Part shown: positions 19,240 to 31,740 of the stretch, piece by piece
Numbering within the stretch: position 1 is the first letter of the stretch
Layout of the letters: every line of letters begins with the position of its first letter
Source of the DNA: Annona cherimola
Taxonomy: Eukaryota > Streptophyta > Magnoliopsida > Magnoliales > Annonaceae
Assembly (NCBI GenBank): GCA_030490835.1
Contig: CM059973.1
Location: 57,912,008-57,976,007 of the forward strand
Length of the DNA stretch: 64,000 bases
Direction of reading: 5' to 3'
Translations under genes and position numbers: made by a program
The notes under the pieces: model-generated
Databases searched by the model: none
What the model saw: the letters and a program-made list of their open reading frames with translations, nothing else
What the model was told of the DNA's origin: nothing

Positions 19240-21036
19240 TGTTGGAAACATGTGGAAAATAAGCCAAGTCTATGTTTTGATGATTAACAAATCAATTTGA
19301 GTAAGTTTTGCTTACTAACGTGTTTGTGGAAATGATTAAAGAATATACAAGTGAAGAAAATGAAGCATGACAAGTCAAGTCGATTTCCAAGTTGACTCAG
19401 GCTTCGACTTAGGCCGAGTCAATCCCCAAGTCGACTCAAGAAGCGACTTCAAAGCGTCGTTTTCGTCCAGAGTTGAAATTGAGAAGCAAAACTGCCGAAG
19501 TCGCAAACGAAGTCGATTCCGCATGCGACTTGGGTGAAGTCGCAGACCAAGTCGACTCCAGCATCGACTTCGAAACAACATTTCCTTCCAGAGTTGAAAT
19601 CAAGAACGAGAGCTGTCGAAGTCGCAAACGAAGTCGACTCCGCATGCGACTTGGGTGAAGTCGCAGACCAAGTCGACTCCAGCTTCGACTTCAGTGCGGA
19701 AATTGCTGAACGAGTTAATTCAATGCTAGATTCAAGAGAAGATGAAGGCCAAAACGACTGAAACATTCAAATGAAGATCAAATGAAGTTCAAAGCAAGAA
19801 GGGTTGCATGAATTCATCATGTTGGATTATGAACACACATTTGGACATCATTATGTGTTCTAAGATTCAAGTATTCAAGATTACAAGAATTCAAAGTTTG
19901 CAAGTCACGAAGCTAAAAGGCATCAAGCAAGGATGATTATACTGAGTTGCAAAAGATATAATCAAAGGAAGAACAACCAAACATGAAGAAATTCAAGTAA
20001 GCAATGCATTCTAAGATTCAAGTACTCAAGAACTCAAGAAAAGGAATCCAAGGCTTTCTATGTAAACAATCATACAGTGTTCTAAAGAGGTATAAATCAA
20101 GGGAGAACATCAGTATGAAGAAAATCAAGTGATCAAAGTCATCTCTGAAGATTTCAAGTTCAACTAGCAAGCTGAAGAAGTGAAGTCGCACCCGAAGTCG
20201 ACTTCACCTGCGACTTGGGTCAAGTCGAGGACCAAGTCGACCCAGACTGGAACTTGAAGAAGCAGCGGAGAGGCGAAGTCGCACCCGAAGCCGACCCCAA
20301 CTGCGACTTGGGTCGCAACGGTCAGAAAATTTCCAAACGTTGGCGCATTAAATGTGCGCCACCTACCTCCAAACGTTCGGATTCCCTCGCAAATTATATA
20401 AGGCATTCAATATGAACGAGGAGAGGAGCTGAGAATCCATTGAATGAGCATGACTCCCATATTCAAGAGCATTAAGTGATCAAGCCATCATATAGAAGAA
20501 GAACTTCACTTTCAAACTGCCAAGAGCTGCTTGCTGAATCATTAAGCCTACGTTACAAGTTCTTCTTTGCGCCAAATCTGCCTCTACACAATAGTAAAGT
20601 GTAGAAGCTTTCTTTTGTTATTTCTTGTTATATTGAACTTGATTTAGTTTGGGTAACTAAGATCAACTGTAAGCAAAGTAGTGTGTGATTTGAGTGAAAC
20701 TCGTCACCTACTTGTGCTGTGAATTGTTGATGTCCCCTAGAGCTGGAATCTAGAAGAGAGCAGTGGCTCTAGTTGTATTTGTAAAATACATAGTGGAACC
20801 CAAGTCACAAGAGGTGTGAGCTTGGAAAAGTGGAATAGGGAAGGTTGCCCGAACCACTATAAAATCTTGTGTGTTGATATTTATTTATGCTCTCTGCACT
20901 ATATTGCTTTCCATTTGTTTCTTCATAAAAGAGGACTAGATTAATCCAGGGTAAAGTTTCTGTTTAAGTTGAAAATTTTTAAATACCAAATTCACCCCTC
21001 CCCTCTTGGGTAATTGTCATTAACTCGGGACCAACA
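19240..21036 (+). repeat. 3' LTR of copia element 3
   Basis: 1797 bp from TGTTGGAAACATGTGG to GGGACCAACA. It has GTCGAC arrays at about 19375-19690 and 20180-20310 (the second more decayed), an AACGGT/AACGTT box at 20317-20341, TATATAAGG at 20395-20403 and one CTAGAGC hairpin unit near 20735-20780. On the right it enters gypsy LTR sequence, so element 3 inserted into that LTR. Confidence 0.93.
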
Positions 21037-22939
21037 TTTACCACTTATGCATGTCTATCCTTTCACATATGCTCATTTGGCAACACATATATGAGGCATT
21101 TCATAAAATTTCCTAAGTCAGAAATTTAATCCACATTTTAGCATGATAATTATCCTTAATTTCCACTGTACTTAGTATATTTTTATGGAATTTAAATCCA
21201 CTAATCATAGGTTTTCAAAACAGCAACTTTGGAACCCATTTTTCACCCGTTTAACATGTCTTTTGACACATAACCCTAAGTAGATTTGTAAATCCAAATT
21301 TTTTTAGCAAATAATCCAACTTTTCTTAATTAAAATTTAGGATATTAACATATATATCAATTTGGATCATTTATACATAGGTTTCATATTTCTTTTTGAT
21401 TTGTTTCTCCAACTATCCACATATGCTGAAATCAGGCGTACTGAATCTCAAAATCTTGAATTAATATCAAATCAAGTAGTTTTGATTTAAAATTTCTTTC
21501 ATATCTTAATAATACATGAATTAACCAAAATAAGTATTTCCAGCACAAAAAATTAAGCATTTATATTTATTTTGGTATTTTTACCTTGCTAGATAGCGGC
21601 ATCCCTTTTCAGATATCCTTAATCACATAAATTATTGGGTATATTTATACCCTTAAAAACCTAATTTGTATTTTTTATTATGATCCTAAATATGTCTTAT
21701 ATATCATGTAAATTTTTCAGCCTAAAATTCCTTGTATAAAAATTATTAAAAATCATTTGGTTTAGCTGATCCTGCCACCCATTCAATCTTGTCTAGGTTG
21801 ATTTTCCCGGATTTTTAATTTGCAACGTACTTATCCTTTTAAGCTTAAAATTGGTTCGTTACTTAATCACATCATAATGAGTCTTCTAAAACATTTTGAT
21901 GCTACAATCCATCCATTTACTACTCCGTTCATATTTTAGTTTACAACATAATATAACTTCCAGATTTGAGGCATAAAATCAATATTAACATATACTTTCT
22001 TGATTAATTGATAATCCCTACATTGAGCACTTGAAATTTTCTTCTTTTCCTCTCCTCCTTGCTGGGTTTGACGTGCCCTAGCTGCTGCCCTTGGAGAAAA
22101 TTTCCATTTTTCTCTCCTTCTCTCTTTCCTTCTCTCTCTCCTTCTCTCTTCTTCTCTCTCTTTCTCTCTCCTTCTCTCTCTCCTTCTCCCCCCTTGCTGG
22201 AACGTGAGCAGCCCTTGCTCTTCCTTTTTTTTCTTTTTATAAACCACTTTTCTTGGTGCCCAAGTAACCCCATAGGCATTTTAGTAAATTCCATTTTCAC
22301 TTCCACAATTGCCCTTCTTTACTTAGCTCTTAAGTAACTTGTTACTTGCTCTCCAAGAAAGCAAATTTCCATGATAATTAGCTTAATCCATTCCATTCAT
22401 CTCATAGATTTCATAATTTTATTCCATCGTTTCAAATTTCATCTCAAACCGACATTTCTACGTCAAGTTATGACCACTTGAATTTATCTTTTGGATTTGG
22501 GAATAAAAATAATTAATTATCACCCTAATCCCATCATGATTCTCTTAATTCAATCCATTTATAATATTGGGCCCACCTTCGTGAGTTTACCTTTCAAATT
22601 TCATCGAAATCCGCCTTGTAGGCGTCAAGTTATGAATTTTCAATCATTTTTCATCTTAATTCCATAATTACACTTTAATCTCCATAAATTAAATCATAGT
22701 AATTAACATGATTATTCATGACAACTTGTCACGTTTAAATCCTCATTAAGCCCCTCTGGTCATACAGACTCACTTTGGGCTCCGGCAATTAAATTTTTAA
22801 TCACCATTTCCAATAGAAACCCTAATTCAAAATGTGACATAATTTACAAAAATCATTCAAAATTCATTTTCATCATATATAAATTATGTATATATGTTCA
22901 ATGCATCCCATTGAGTCCTACATAGGTTGGGGTTTAACA
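21037..22939 (-). repeat. Partial LTR of a second Ty3/gypsy element (LTR-B)
   Basis: On the minus strand it starts TGTTAAACCCCAACC at 22939, the terminus style of chromovirus LTRs, and is cut at 21036 by element 3. It is not the partner of the LTR at 28958-31485: the internal sequences are unrelated. It abuts the gypsy pol at the end of RNase H and removes integrase, so it is best read as a separate insertion; GATGG (22940-22944) is the predicted target duplication. A CT-rich low-complexity stretch lies at about 22040-22200. No coding sequence. Confidence 0.7.
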
Positions 22940-24167
22940 GATGGGATGTGCTAAGCTAACATTTTTACTTAGCACATCAGCTACTACATTAGCTTTGCCT
23001 GGATGATATAAAATGTCGAGGTCATAATCCTTGAGTAACTCGAGTCATCTTCTTTGCCTCATATTTAATTCCTTTTAAGTAAAAATATACTTGAGGCTTT
23101 TGTTATCAGTATAGACCTTACGTTTAACTCCATATAAATAATGTCTCCAAATTTTCAAGGCAAAGACTACTGCTGCCAATTCTAAGTCATGGGTTGAATA
23201 GTTTACCTCATTTGGCTTGAGTTGCCTGGATGCATATGATATAAATTTTTCATTTTGCATCAGTACACATCCTAATCCTTTCTTTAAGACATCACTATAG
23301 ATTACAAATCCTTCCTTTTCCGTAGGCAGTGTTAGAATTGGTGCTTTTACTAGTCTTTTCTTTAACTCTTGGAAGCTATTCTCACATTCCTGTGTCTATT
23401 CATACCTAAGTCCTTTCCTTGTCAGTTTTGTGAGTGGAGCTGACAATTATGAGAATCCTTCCACAAACCTTCTGTAGTAGCCAGCTAGCCCTAGGAAATT
23501 TCTTATTTCCATGATATTTGTTGGTTGTGGCCACTTTGTTATTGCCTCAATCTTTCGAGGATATACTTGTACTCCCTTCTCAGATATAATGTGGCCGAGA
23601 AAGGCTACCTGTTTCAACAAAAACTCACATTTCTTGAATTTAGCATATAATTTCTCCCTTCGGAGAATTTCCAATACTATCCTTAAATGTTTCTCATGCT
23701 CTTTTTCTGTTTTTGAATAAATTAGTATATCATCAGTGAATACCACCACAAATTGATCCAAAAATTCTCGAAAAATCCTGTTCATCATATCCATAAACAC
23801 AGCTGGAACATTCGTTAGTCCAAATGGCATGACTAAGAATTCATAATGCCCATATCTTGTTCTGAATGTTGTTTTATGGATTCCTTTAGACATATCCTCA
23901 ACTGGTGGTATCCTGACTGTAAATCAATTTTTGAAAATGTATAAGCTCCTTTTAACTGATCAAAGAGATCATCTATTCTTGGGAGTGGGTACTTATTTTT
24001 TACTGTTACTTTTTTCAATTCTCTGTAGTCAATACAGAGTCTCAAACTCCCATCCTTTTTTCTTACAAATAGTACTGGAGCTCCCCAAAGTGATGCACTG
24101 GATCTAATAAACCCCTTATCCAATAAATCTTGGATTTATACTTTTAGCTCAGCCAATTCGGCTGGAG
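22940..24167 (-). pseudogene. Gypsy reverse transcriptase and RNase H, disrupted
   Basis: RT begins beside the solo LTR ([40 protein letters not shown]). A 1-nt frameshift near 23890 moves into the frame with [19 protein letters not shown] and the active-site block [13 protein letters not shown], where most gypsy elements have Ile or Leu before DD. Two in-frame stops follow near 23390-23450. RNase H is read from 23260 ([40 protein letters not shown]). Sequence continues to the VVAD.LS-like end of RNase H and stops at the border with LTR-B. Confidence 0.88.
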
Positions 24168-24172
24168 CCATC

Positions 24173-25961
24173 TGTTGGTCCCGAGTTGATGGCTAAACCC
24201 AAGAGGGGAGGGGTGAATTGGGTTCTTTAAAAAATTCTTTGGTAAATTAAAAATCTTAACCCCTTTAAAGATTAATCCCCTTTTGAAAGCAAATAGAGAG
24301 CAATTAAGATAAAGCAGTAAAAGGAAGCAGAAGACAAGATTTATAGTGGTTCGGGCAAACCTTCCCTACTCCACTCTTCCAAGCTCACACTCCGTTGTGA
24401 CTTGGGTTCCACTTGTATTCCTCGAATACACTTAGAGTCTCCGCTCTCTTCTAGATTCCAGCTCTAGGGGGCATACACAACACACAGCACAAGTAGGTGA
24501 TGAGTTCCACTTCAATCACACACTACTTTGCATATACTTGATCTTAGCTACCCAAGCTAAATCAAGTTTAATATAACAAGACTTGAAATAAGAAAAACTA
24601 CACTTTACAGAGATGTGTAGGCAAGTTTAGCTCGAGGAATAAGTTGTAGAAGCAGCTTGGATGAGTATCGATGAAGCAGCTTGCAACTTGAAGCTCTTTC
24701 TTCCTTTGAATGTATATGGACCACTCAAATATGGAGAAAATGAAATAGAAAACTCCTTCTTGCACTTCTTTTCTCTCTTTGGACTTTGTAGTGTGTATAG
24801 TAGTGTATATGAGTGTCTTGTATATATTTCACGTTCATTTGAGTGTCCTTTTATAGAGTGAGGAAGATTTGAACGTTGTAGAGGTGGTTGGCGCGCAATA
24901 AATGATCTCCAACGTTCAAAAATTCGAACGTTATTTTCCAAGTCGAAGGTGGAGTCGACTTGGCATGCGACTTGGCTTCCCAAGTCGCATCTGGAGTCCA
25001 CTCGTCTGCGACTCCAGTTCTTTAGATTCCCAGGTCTGAGTCTTCGTCGACTTGGCTTCAAACTTCGACTCAAGTCGATCCTGGAGTCGACTTGACTTGC
25101 GACTTGGCTCGGTTTTTGCTGAAAATACTTTGATCTTCATTTGATCTGCTTCTATCATGCTTGGCTTTCTTCCTTTGAATCATTTTCATTCTGGATGATT
25201 CCTCATACTTGTAGATCTTGTTAATCTTGAAGTCCTTATTTTTGGTTTATCTTGGATAGGCTTAAACCTTATGAATCTTTGGAGAGTTTGATTCTTGTAG
25301 GACAGATTCATGTACCTTGCTTTGCTTTGGAGTCATTTGATCTTTAGGACTTGATAGACTTGATTTGATCTTGAACATGTATTCTTACTTTGAACTTGAG
25401 TGAAACTCAAGTTATCTTTGAGAATAGTCTTTGCTCCTTGATTTGGATCTTGATAAAGTTCAAGTAGGTTCTTAGAATGGGCTTGGAACTGCATTTTGAA
25501 GTCTGAACTTCTCAAATCGAGGATGGAGTCGACCTTGTCTGCGACTTCACCCAAGTCGCACCTGGAGTCGACTTGGCCTGCGACTTGGGCAGCTTTGTGC
25601 CCCAAAATCAGGTCTGGACAGTTTTTCTCGACTGAAGTCGATAGTGAGGTCGACTTCGTGTGCGACTTGGCTTCCCAAGTCGCAAGTGGAGTCGACTTAG
25701 CCTGCGACTTCACCTGCTACTCTTCCATTTCTGATTTTGCTTTTGAGGTTCAAAGTCAAGTCGATAGTGGAGTCGACTTTGGGATCGACTTCACCCTAAG
25801 TCGAAGTCCAAGTCGACTTGGGGATCGACTTGGCTATTTCAGTTCCTTAAATCATTGAGCAAACTCATTAGTACTCTTTAATATACTCAAATTAGCCTTT
25901 GTTAATCATCAAAACTTAAGCTTTGGTCAATTTTGTTTTGTTTTAAACATTGTTTCTAACA
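24173..25961 (-). repeat. Copia solo LTR (element 2 family) inserted in gypsy pol
   Basis: 1789 bp with TG...CA ends; minus orientation starts TGTTAGAAACAATGTTTAAA and ends CGGGACCAACA. Perfect 5-bp duplications CCATC flank it (24168-24172 and 25962-25966), and gypsy RT reads through after removing it. There is no internal sequence, so the element was lost by LTR-LTR recombination. GTCGAC arrays lie at about 24935-25110 and 25500-25835, and TATAAAAGG (minus) at 24847-24855. Confidence 0.95.
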
Positions 25962-25966
25962 CCATC

Positions 25967-26600
25967 CTATATGGAGCCTTAGATATTGGGGCTGTTCCTG
26001 GAATAATTTCTATTTTCATATCCTTCTCCCTTTCCGGTGGTAAACTACATAACTCCTTTGGAAAAATATCTGGAAATTCCTTTACCACTGGAATTTGATC
26101 CATAGGTACCCCATTTCCTTTTATTGTGTTTATAGAGACCAGATAGGTTGTACATTGTTGGTGTATCAGTTTAGCTGCTTTTATAGCTAATACCATCCTT
26201 ATTGTGTTTTCTGACCGTCTTATTTTACTAATCTCTATTTCATCTTTTAGTGTTTCAAATTGCACCTTTTTATTTCTGCAATCAATTGTCGCACCCCATT
26301 GACTTAGCCAATCCATCCCTAGTATAACATCAAATTCTGTCATTGGTAATAGGATGAGATCAGCTTTCAATATTTTTGTTCCTATCCTGATAGGACATGC
26401 CTTGCAAATTTGATTTATACTTGCCAATCTATATACCGAGAATTCTACATGTATAGTACTACTGGTTTCTTCTACCCGAAGTGCGTGTGTGATTACGAAT
26501 TGGTATGATATAAATGAATGCGTAGCTCCAAAATCAAATAAGGCTACTGCAGAATTTCCTAAAATGTAAATCATACTTGTAATCACTTTTTCCGGCCGGC
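25967..26600 (-). pseudogene. Gypsy aspartic protease, catalytic motif altered
   Basis: The frame from 26586 carries ALFDFGATHSFIS, where the family has D-S-G-A at the catalytic site: the Ser is Phe here, which should kill activity. The flap and C-terminal blocks DVILGMDWL and the RT-proximal VVKEFPDIFPKEL are recognisable. The frame differs from the gag zinc-knuckle frame (frameshift near 26585). It ends at the solo LTR target duplication. Confidence 0.85.
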
Positions 26601-27822
26601 CTCCCTCGAGCTGGTGCTCCTTGTGGCTTATTCAGATAGTTAGGCAAAATGTATTCGACTTGACCACAATTGAAGCACTTTATTATTTTGGCTTCGTCGG
26701 TCCCGCAGTCCCGGGCCACATGACCTGCTTGGCCACATTTGTAGCATTTCCCCATTCCTTGTAAACATTCTCCTAAAGGCGTTTGTGGTAAGTTCTGCAA
26801 GTCAGGGTGCTCTTGGTCTTGTCGCCGATCTTCTTTTTCCCAGCGATTCTCCTTTTTCCTTTATTAGCCTCACCTTCCTTTGAGGTTGTAAAGAATTATT
26901 TTTGAGCTTGCCTAAGCTCCTGAGTCCTCGTTGACTCCATCTCCAATGCCCTAGCCCTCTCAATGTTGGAGGCATAGTCCTTTATTAATAATGGGGCTAA
27001 CCCCTCTCTTAGATGGGGCCTTAGTCCCCTCTCGAATCTTTGTGCCTTATTCTCCGGCACATTGGCGATCCACGGCACGTATTGTACCAAGGCGTTGGAC
27101 TTTGTGGCATATTCTGTAACTGTCATCCTGCCTTAGTAGAGTTTTTCAAACTCAATCACCCTCTAGCTTTGTAGCCCTACAGGGAGATATTCTTTATTGA
27201 ATTCTTCCAAAAATTCATGCCACGTGACTTGCTCTGGATGTGGCATGGTAACCATTAGCATTTCCCACCATTCATAGGCGTCCTTTATCAGCAGGTGGGT
27301 AGCGCGCAGAACTTTCTGCTTATCATTGCAGGGCGATATTCTAAATAATTTCTTAATTTCTATGATCCACTGCTCTGCAATGAGGGGGTCCGGTTCCCCT
27401 GCAAACTTAGGCAGCCTCTGGGTAAGAAAGGCGTTGATAGCCTTTCTGTCGGCCTCAAGGAGACTATCCTCCACTCCCCTTGACTTGCCAGGGTTGGCCG
27501 AGGGCCCTGGTCTTTCCCCGTCTCCTCTTGATGGCAGGGTCTGCTGATTTCTCATTTTTTGTAATAACCCAGCAGCCTGGGTTGTCCATTGCTGCATAGC
27601 TTTGTCAATGGCCGCAACAATTCTTGCTTCTATATTAACCTCTGCTTGAGGTCTAGAGTTTTGCTCTTGCTGTGGGCGGGTTCTAGAGGATTGCTCCTCG
27701 AATTCTGCCCTATATGTTCTTTTGCTGGCTTCGCCCCTTGCTTGATCCACAGATTCCTCCATTGGGGCCTTTCCTTTGTTGGCTCTTACTTTAGCTCTGG
27801 TGAGCGGCATTTTCAACTTCAT
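26534..27822 (-). pseudogene. Gypsy gag, disrupted
   Basis: ATG at 27822 starts a Lys/Arg- and Gln-rich N-terminus, followed by the retrotransposon gag domain (WEMLMVTMPHPEQVTWHEFL). Two in-frame stops occur at 27163-27165 and about 27133, then the gag domain continues (TVTEYATKSNALVQYVP) to another stop at 26896. After a frameshift, two knuckles follow: intact CYKCGQAGHVARDC and damaged CFNCGQVEYILPN, in which the His and last Cys are gone. A nucleocapsid role is known for the family; this copy cannot make it. Confidence 0.85.
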
Positions 27823-28068
27823 AAAATATTTATTAGCATAACATCAATATTCATTATGATATAAATTCAACACATAATCACATGATCATATAATTCACAT
27901 ATATTATCATAAATCATCATAAAGTCATTTATACATAAGTCAAACTTTTTGTACATAAGCTAACTTGGCCTTATGTACTTGTTCCATCAATATCTACATA
28001 TTTATAAGAAAAGAAAATAAAAAGTCTTGCCAGTGGCGGTGGCTATGTCTTCCTGGTCCCCATCCCCT

Positions 28069-28841
28069 TTATCGTCCCCTTCTCCTCATCCTCAGGAACC
28101 TCCTGAGACTGAAGGGTACCGGTGTGGGTTCCTTAGTAATTGTACTGGTATCTGACCAGTTTTGTGGACCTGGGTTCTCGTACTCCTCTTCACTATCGGA
28201 CCATTCTATGGGGTCCTTATCATCATTTGCTGGAAAAGCAGGAGGTGGGGATTCGGGCCTTACCTCTAATTCTATGACTCGTAGGATGACCTCACCAGGC
28301 TGTTTTGGAGGAAGTTGCTCCATTACTTCCTCTCCCCTGGCCAGGGCTTCCCGACGTTCCTGGGCAGCCTCCCTCTCCTGGCGGTCAATCAGCACCCATG
28401 GTGTTCCATATCGGAACTGGATGTATCCTGCATCAAACCTAAACCATGGACCTGGGTTAGGTGGGACTGGGGCTACTCTCCTTTGCCAATATCTTTGTAA
28501 ATCCTCCTCAGAAACCCAATCGGTAACAACCGATGGCCTGGGCAGTGGGCTGGCTGGGGTATATACTGGAGAGTCTGGGGGTACGAGGGCCCAATTAAAG
28601 GACTCCGCTTAGTGGGTTTCAGATAATACCGAAAACCTAGTGGATGGCTGGGGATTATTGGGCAACGCGCTTCTGGTCCCCTAATATAGGAAAGTGCCCG
28701 GTAACTAGTGGGAGTTGGGGGTCTTGGGGTTAAACCTTCTTAAGAGGCTAACCACCTGTTAACTCTCTCTTGAGCCCGTTCCCGTTCCATCTCTTCTTCT
28801 AGTTCCCGTGCACTTAGTGGAGCCTTTCCTCTATCTGCCAT
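28069..28841 (-). pseudogene. Extra ORF between primer site and gag of the gypsy element, function unknown
   Basis: Minus-strand ATG at 28841 opens about 33 codons rich in Glu and Arg (ELEEEMERERAQERV), then one stop, then an open Pro-rich stretch. After one frameshift near 28480 it continues into an acidic 108-codon frame (28395-28069; DRQEREAAQERREALARGEE, WSDSEEEYENPG). In total some 250 codons look protein-like with two lesions. It is not a domain I recognise. Some gypsy lineages (Ogre-type) have an ORF before gag, but this element otherwise looks chromoviral. Confidence 0.45.
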
Positions 28842-28936
28842 CTATATAAATCATCAATGATAAATAAATCAATCATAATCATGATTTCATGTATTCTAGC
28901 TTAGTCATTTCTTTCTTTTTCTGCCTATTTACCAAT

Positions 28937-28952
28937 CCATGCTCTGATATCA
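28937..28952 (-). other. Gypsy primer binding site
   Basis: Minus-strand TGATATCAGAGCATGG, five bases inside the LTR end. It differs from the standard TGGTATCAGAGC by one base and marks initiator tRNA-Met priming. It fixes the LTR border at 28958. Confidence 0.85.
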
Positions 28953-28957
28953 ACTTT

Positions 28958-31485
28958 TGTGGCGCCCCGAACCGAGGTGCCTAGAAGCCTTACTTCGGGA
29001 TCATTTTGATTGGTAAATGTGACTCGAGATTGTTGCCCTGATCACATGGCAGGATTTTTTGTATATATATCATCAATACATGGAAAATTTTCATCATTCA
29101 TCCAACATGAAATATATTTTACAGTTATAACCCAAAACTGCTCCATAAACATTTTCATTGGAATAAAATATTTATTTCCATCACAAAATTTTTATAATTG
29201 TCTTTACATAAAATTTACATATACAACCTTTATATCAAAACTACCTATCATTTTGCATGCTGCCTTCATCATTTCCTTTCTGTAGTTGAAAAAACATGGG
29301 TGAGTAATAATACTCAGTAAGCAAGTCATACATAATTTTTTTCAATCATTTTTATGCATTTCATAAAATGCAAATGCAATGCATACATAGCATTCATGAC
29401 ATTAATTTAGATGTGACGCTAGCTAGGCGCTCATCCCATACATGCTCTCATCTCAGGGAGGTCACCGCCAGCCTGGGCCTATATAAGCGACTTGGCGATA
29501 GTGAGGGGGACATCCTGTCCGCTTACTACCTCGACTAAGGCCTATTCCTCGTGCACATGCTCATTTACATACACATGCCGACATGATATTTGCAAATTAT
29601 AAATAATTTCATAAAAAATATTTAATAAAAAATTTAACAAAACGAACTTCAGTTCATGTAAAGCAGTTATAGGTATGGCCAACCTTAAATAAATTTCATA
29701 AAGCAATTTCAAACAATTTCAAGCATTTTAGAAATAATTTGCAAAAGATATAACTTGCTTACCTTCTCAGTGGGTGTCCTCGACCTTTTCTTTTCCTTTT
29801 TCTATTCAAGAAAAAAAGATATTTTATTTCTTCTATTCAAGTTGCTTCCCATGCATTCTTTATAATATTTGGGCATTATTTCTTTATACGGATATTTTTA
29901 TCCATAAATTATTCAAAAATTCCATCCTTAGATTTAAATATTAATCTCAAATTTTCTCCAAAATCATGTTGTTTACTATAGCAAGATCATTGTAGCAAAT
30001 TACTGTTCATCCGTGTTACTATTCATAGAGACGTGGTTACTGTTCATGGATTCCAAAAATTGATATTTTTTCCAAAAATAAAAAATACCATGACATAGCT
30101 TATGCTTATTATATCATAGGAAACTTCATACATTTTGAATTTATCATCATTTACTTGGCGAAAAAAATCATTTTCTCCATATACTAAAAATCAACATAAA
30201 TTTACTTAAGCATAATCTTTAATTCTAAAAATCATGAAATTAATATATCATCATTCCAACATCATATTTATCATAATCATACATCCCAAATCATCATTTA
30301 TCAATTTTGGAGTATTATTTTCACATATCATATGCTATCTTCCCGAATACCCTATCTTCGCTCTAAATTTTTGATATTTTGGCATAATTCCATTTAAGCA
30401 TTATATATATACTTATTTTCTCATGCTTAGGAATTATCTAAGCATATTTTTACCCTACTTAACATCCAAAAGAAATTTGGGTAGAAACTACTTACCCGAA
30501 GTGGAGATACGCCTCTTTTTCTCACACTTTCTCTCTCCAACTTACTTCTTTCTTTCCTTGGACGTGTGGGATGGTTTGGGGACTTGGAATGGCTCAAATG
30601 GAGTTGGGTTTTGATGGCCTTAGACGTTCACCCTGCTGCCCTATTTATAGTGTTGCATTTTCAAGAATTTAGAATTTACCCCCTAGCATTGAGGTATTTA
30701 ATTATAAATTGGTATTTCTTTTTAATTTTGAAAAATTATTTGAGCCATGTGCTGCCCACCCTATGCCTGCTCCAGCCCCCCTATGCAGCCCTATTTTTTA
30801 CCTATTTTTTTATTTTTAAAAATTAATTAAATTAGGCTAAATTAATCTTAGCCATTGATTAAAGATGATGATGATTAATGACCATTGATCTTGGTCAAGC
30901 CTCCAGCTGACCCCTGGTCACGCCCCCTGCTGCAGCAGCCATTTCATTTGGTTTTTTTATTTTTAATTATTTATTTAAATAAAAAGTCAAAAGCTATTTA
31001 ATGAAAAAGAGAAGTTACTTTTTTATCATCATTTGACGTGTCATCTTGACCCTTGATTTGTGATTTTCATCACATCTTAACCCACTCATCATGTTCATTA
31101 TGAATTTTTAACCATCCATAAAAAATTTCATCGAAATCCGACGCCCGGATTGCAAATTATGAATTTTTCTTTATTTTTCACAAAAATCCAAAATGGTATT
31201 AAAATATCCAAAAGTAATGCTATTTTGTCCTGTAGTGATTAAATCTCTATTTTGTCTTTTAGTAATTAAGTTAATCCAAGTGATTAACTCTTAATCACGT
31301 GTCTTAATCTCTAGTTACTATTCACGGGCATTATTCACAGGGTTAAATTCCCAATTTTATTATTTCAATCTCCAATACACATATCCACTAATATAATTCA
31401 TGAATTTTCATTTATCATAAAAATAATTACAAAAGAATCTAGGATTACAATGTCGAAATGACGTGTTTACGGTTGGGGTTTCACA
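28958..31485 (-). repeat. 5' LTR of the gypsy element
   Basis: 2528 bp; minus orientation starts TGTGAAACCCCAACCG and ends GGGGCGCCACA next to the primer site, both typical chromovirus LTR termini. It is AT-rich, with no coding sequence; a TATAAATAG box on the minus strand lies near 30645 (ctatttata in plus). Flank beyond 31485 is TTATA; no partner duplication is available because the left end is lost. Confidence 0.85.
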
Positions 31486-31586
31486 TTATACAAACTCATA
31501 TAATGTCTATTTTAAAAGAACTCATTATAAATATGATCACAAAATTTACTCTCATTTGTGTATATAACGCATGTTTTCAATTCTAG

Positions 31587-31740
31587 CATGGGCATATGGC
31601 CCGATTGGTCAATTCCTTGTCTTAGGTGAGTAGGAGTCCGAGTTCAATTCCAATATAGAGAGCTTTGTCTCCCATTTGAGGACTAATGTCTCCTATAAAT
31701 ATGGGACTTGGTCGTATTCTCCTGAGAGCATTGAGTCTCA
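31587..31740 (+). repeat. Possible tRNA-derived SINE
   Basis: A pol III A-box-like TGGCCCGATTGG near 31598 and a B-box-like GAGTTCAATTCC about 44 nt further give the tRNA-type internal promoter spacing. The body continues to about 31740, where a MITE begins. Clear target duplications were not found, so this rests on the two boxes only. Confidence 0.35.

Larger units (their letters stand above)
22940..31485 (-). mobile_element. Degenerate Ty3/gypsy (chromovirus-like) element, minus strand
   Basis: Order on the minus strand: LTR 28958-31485, tRNA-Met-like primer site 28937-28952, an extra ORF 28841-28069, gag 27822 to about 26534, protease, a copia solo LTR insertion, reverse transcriptase and RNase H to 22940. 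Integrase, any chromodomain and the 3' LTR are missing because LTR-B starts here. Protease, gag and RT all carry stops or frameshifts. RT sequence ([19 protein letters not shown]) and gag (YATKSNALVQYVPWIANV) are of the chromovirus Tekay/Del type; the lineage call is from memory of motifs, not from a tree. Confidence 0.85.

Noticed and set aside
22040..22310. Open frames of Arg/Glu/Lys-rich protein on the minus strand
   Set aside because: Translation of a CT-rich low-complexity tract inside a gypsy LTR; no homology or start context.
25927..25966. Continuation of the gypsy protease frame into the neighbouring LTR
   Set aside because: The last codons are solo LTR sequence; the CCATC duplication shows where gypsy sequence ends.
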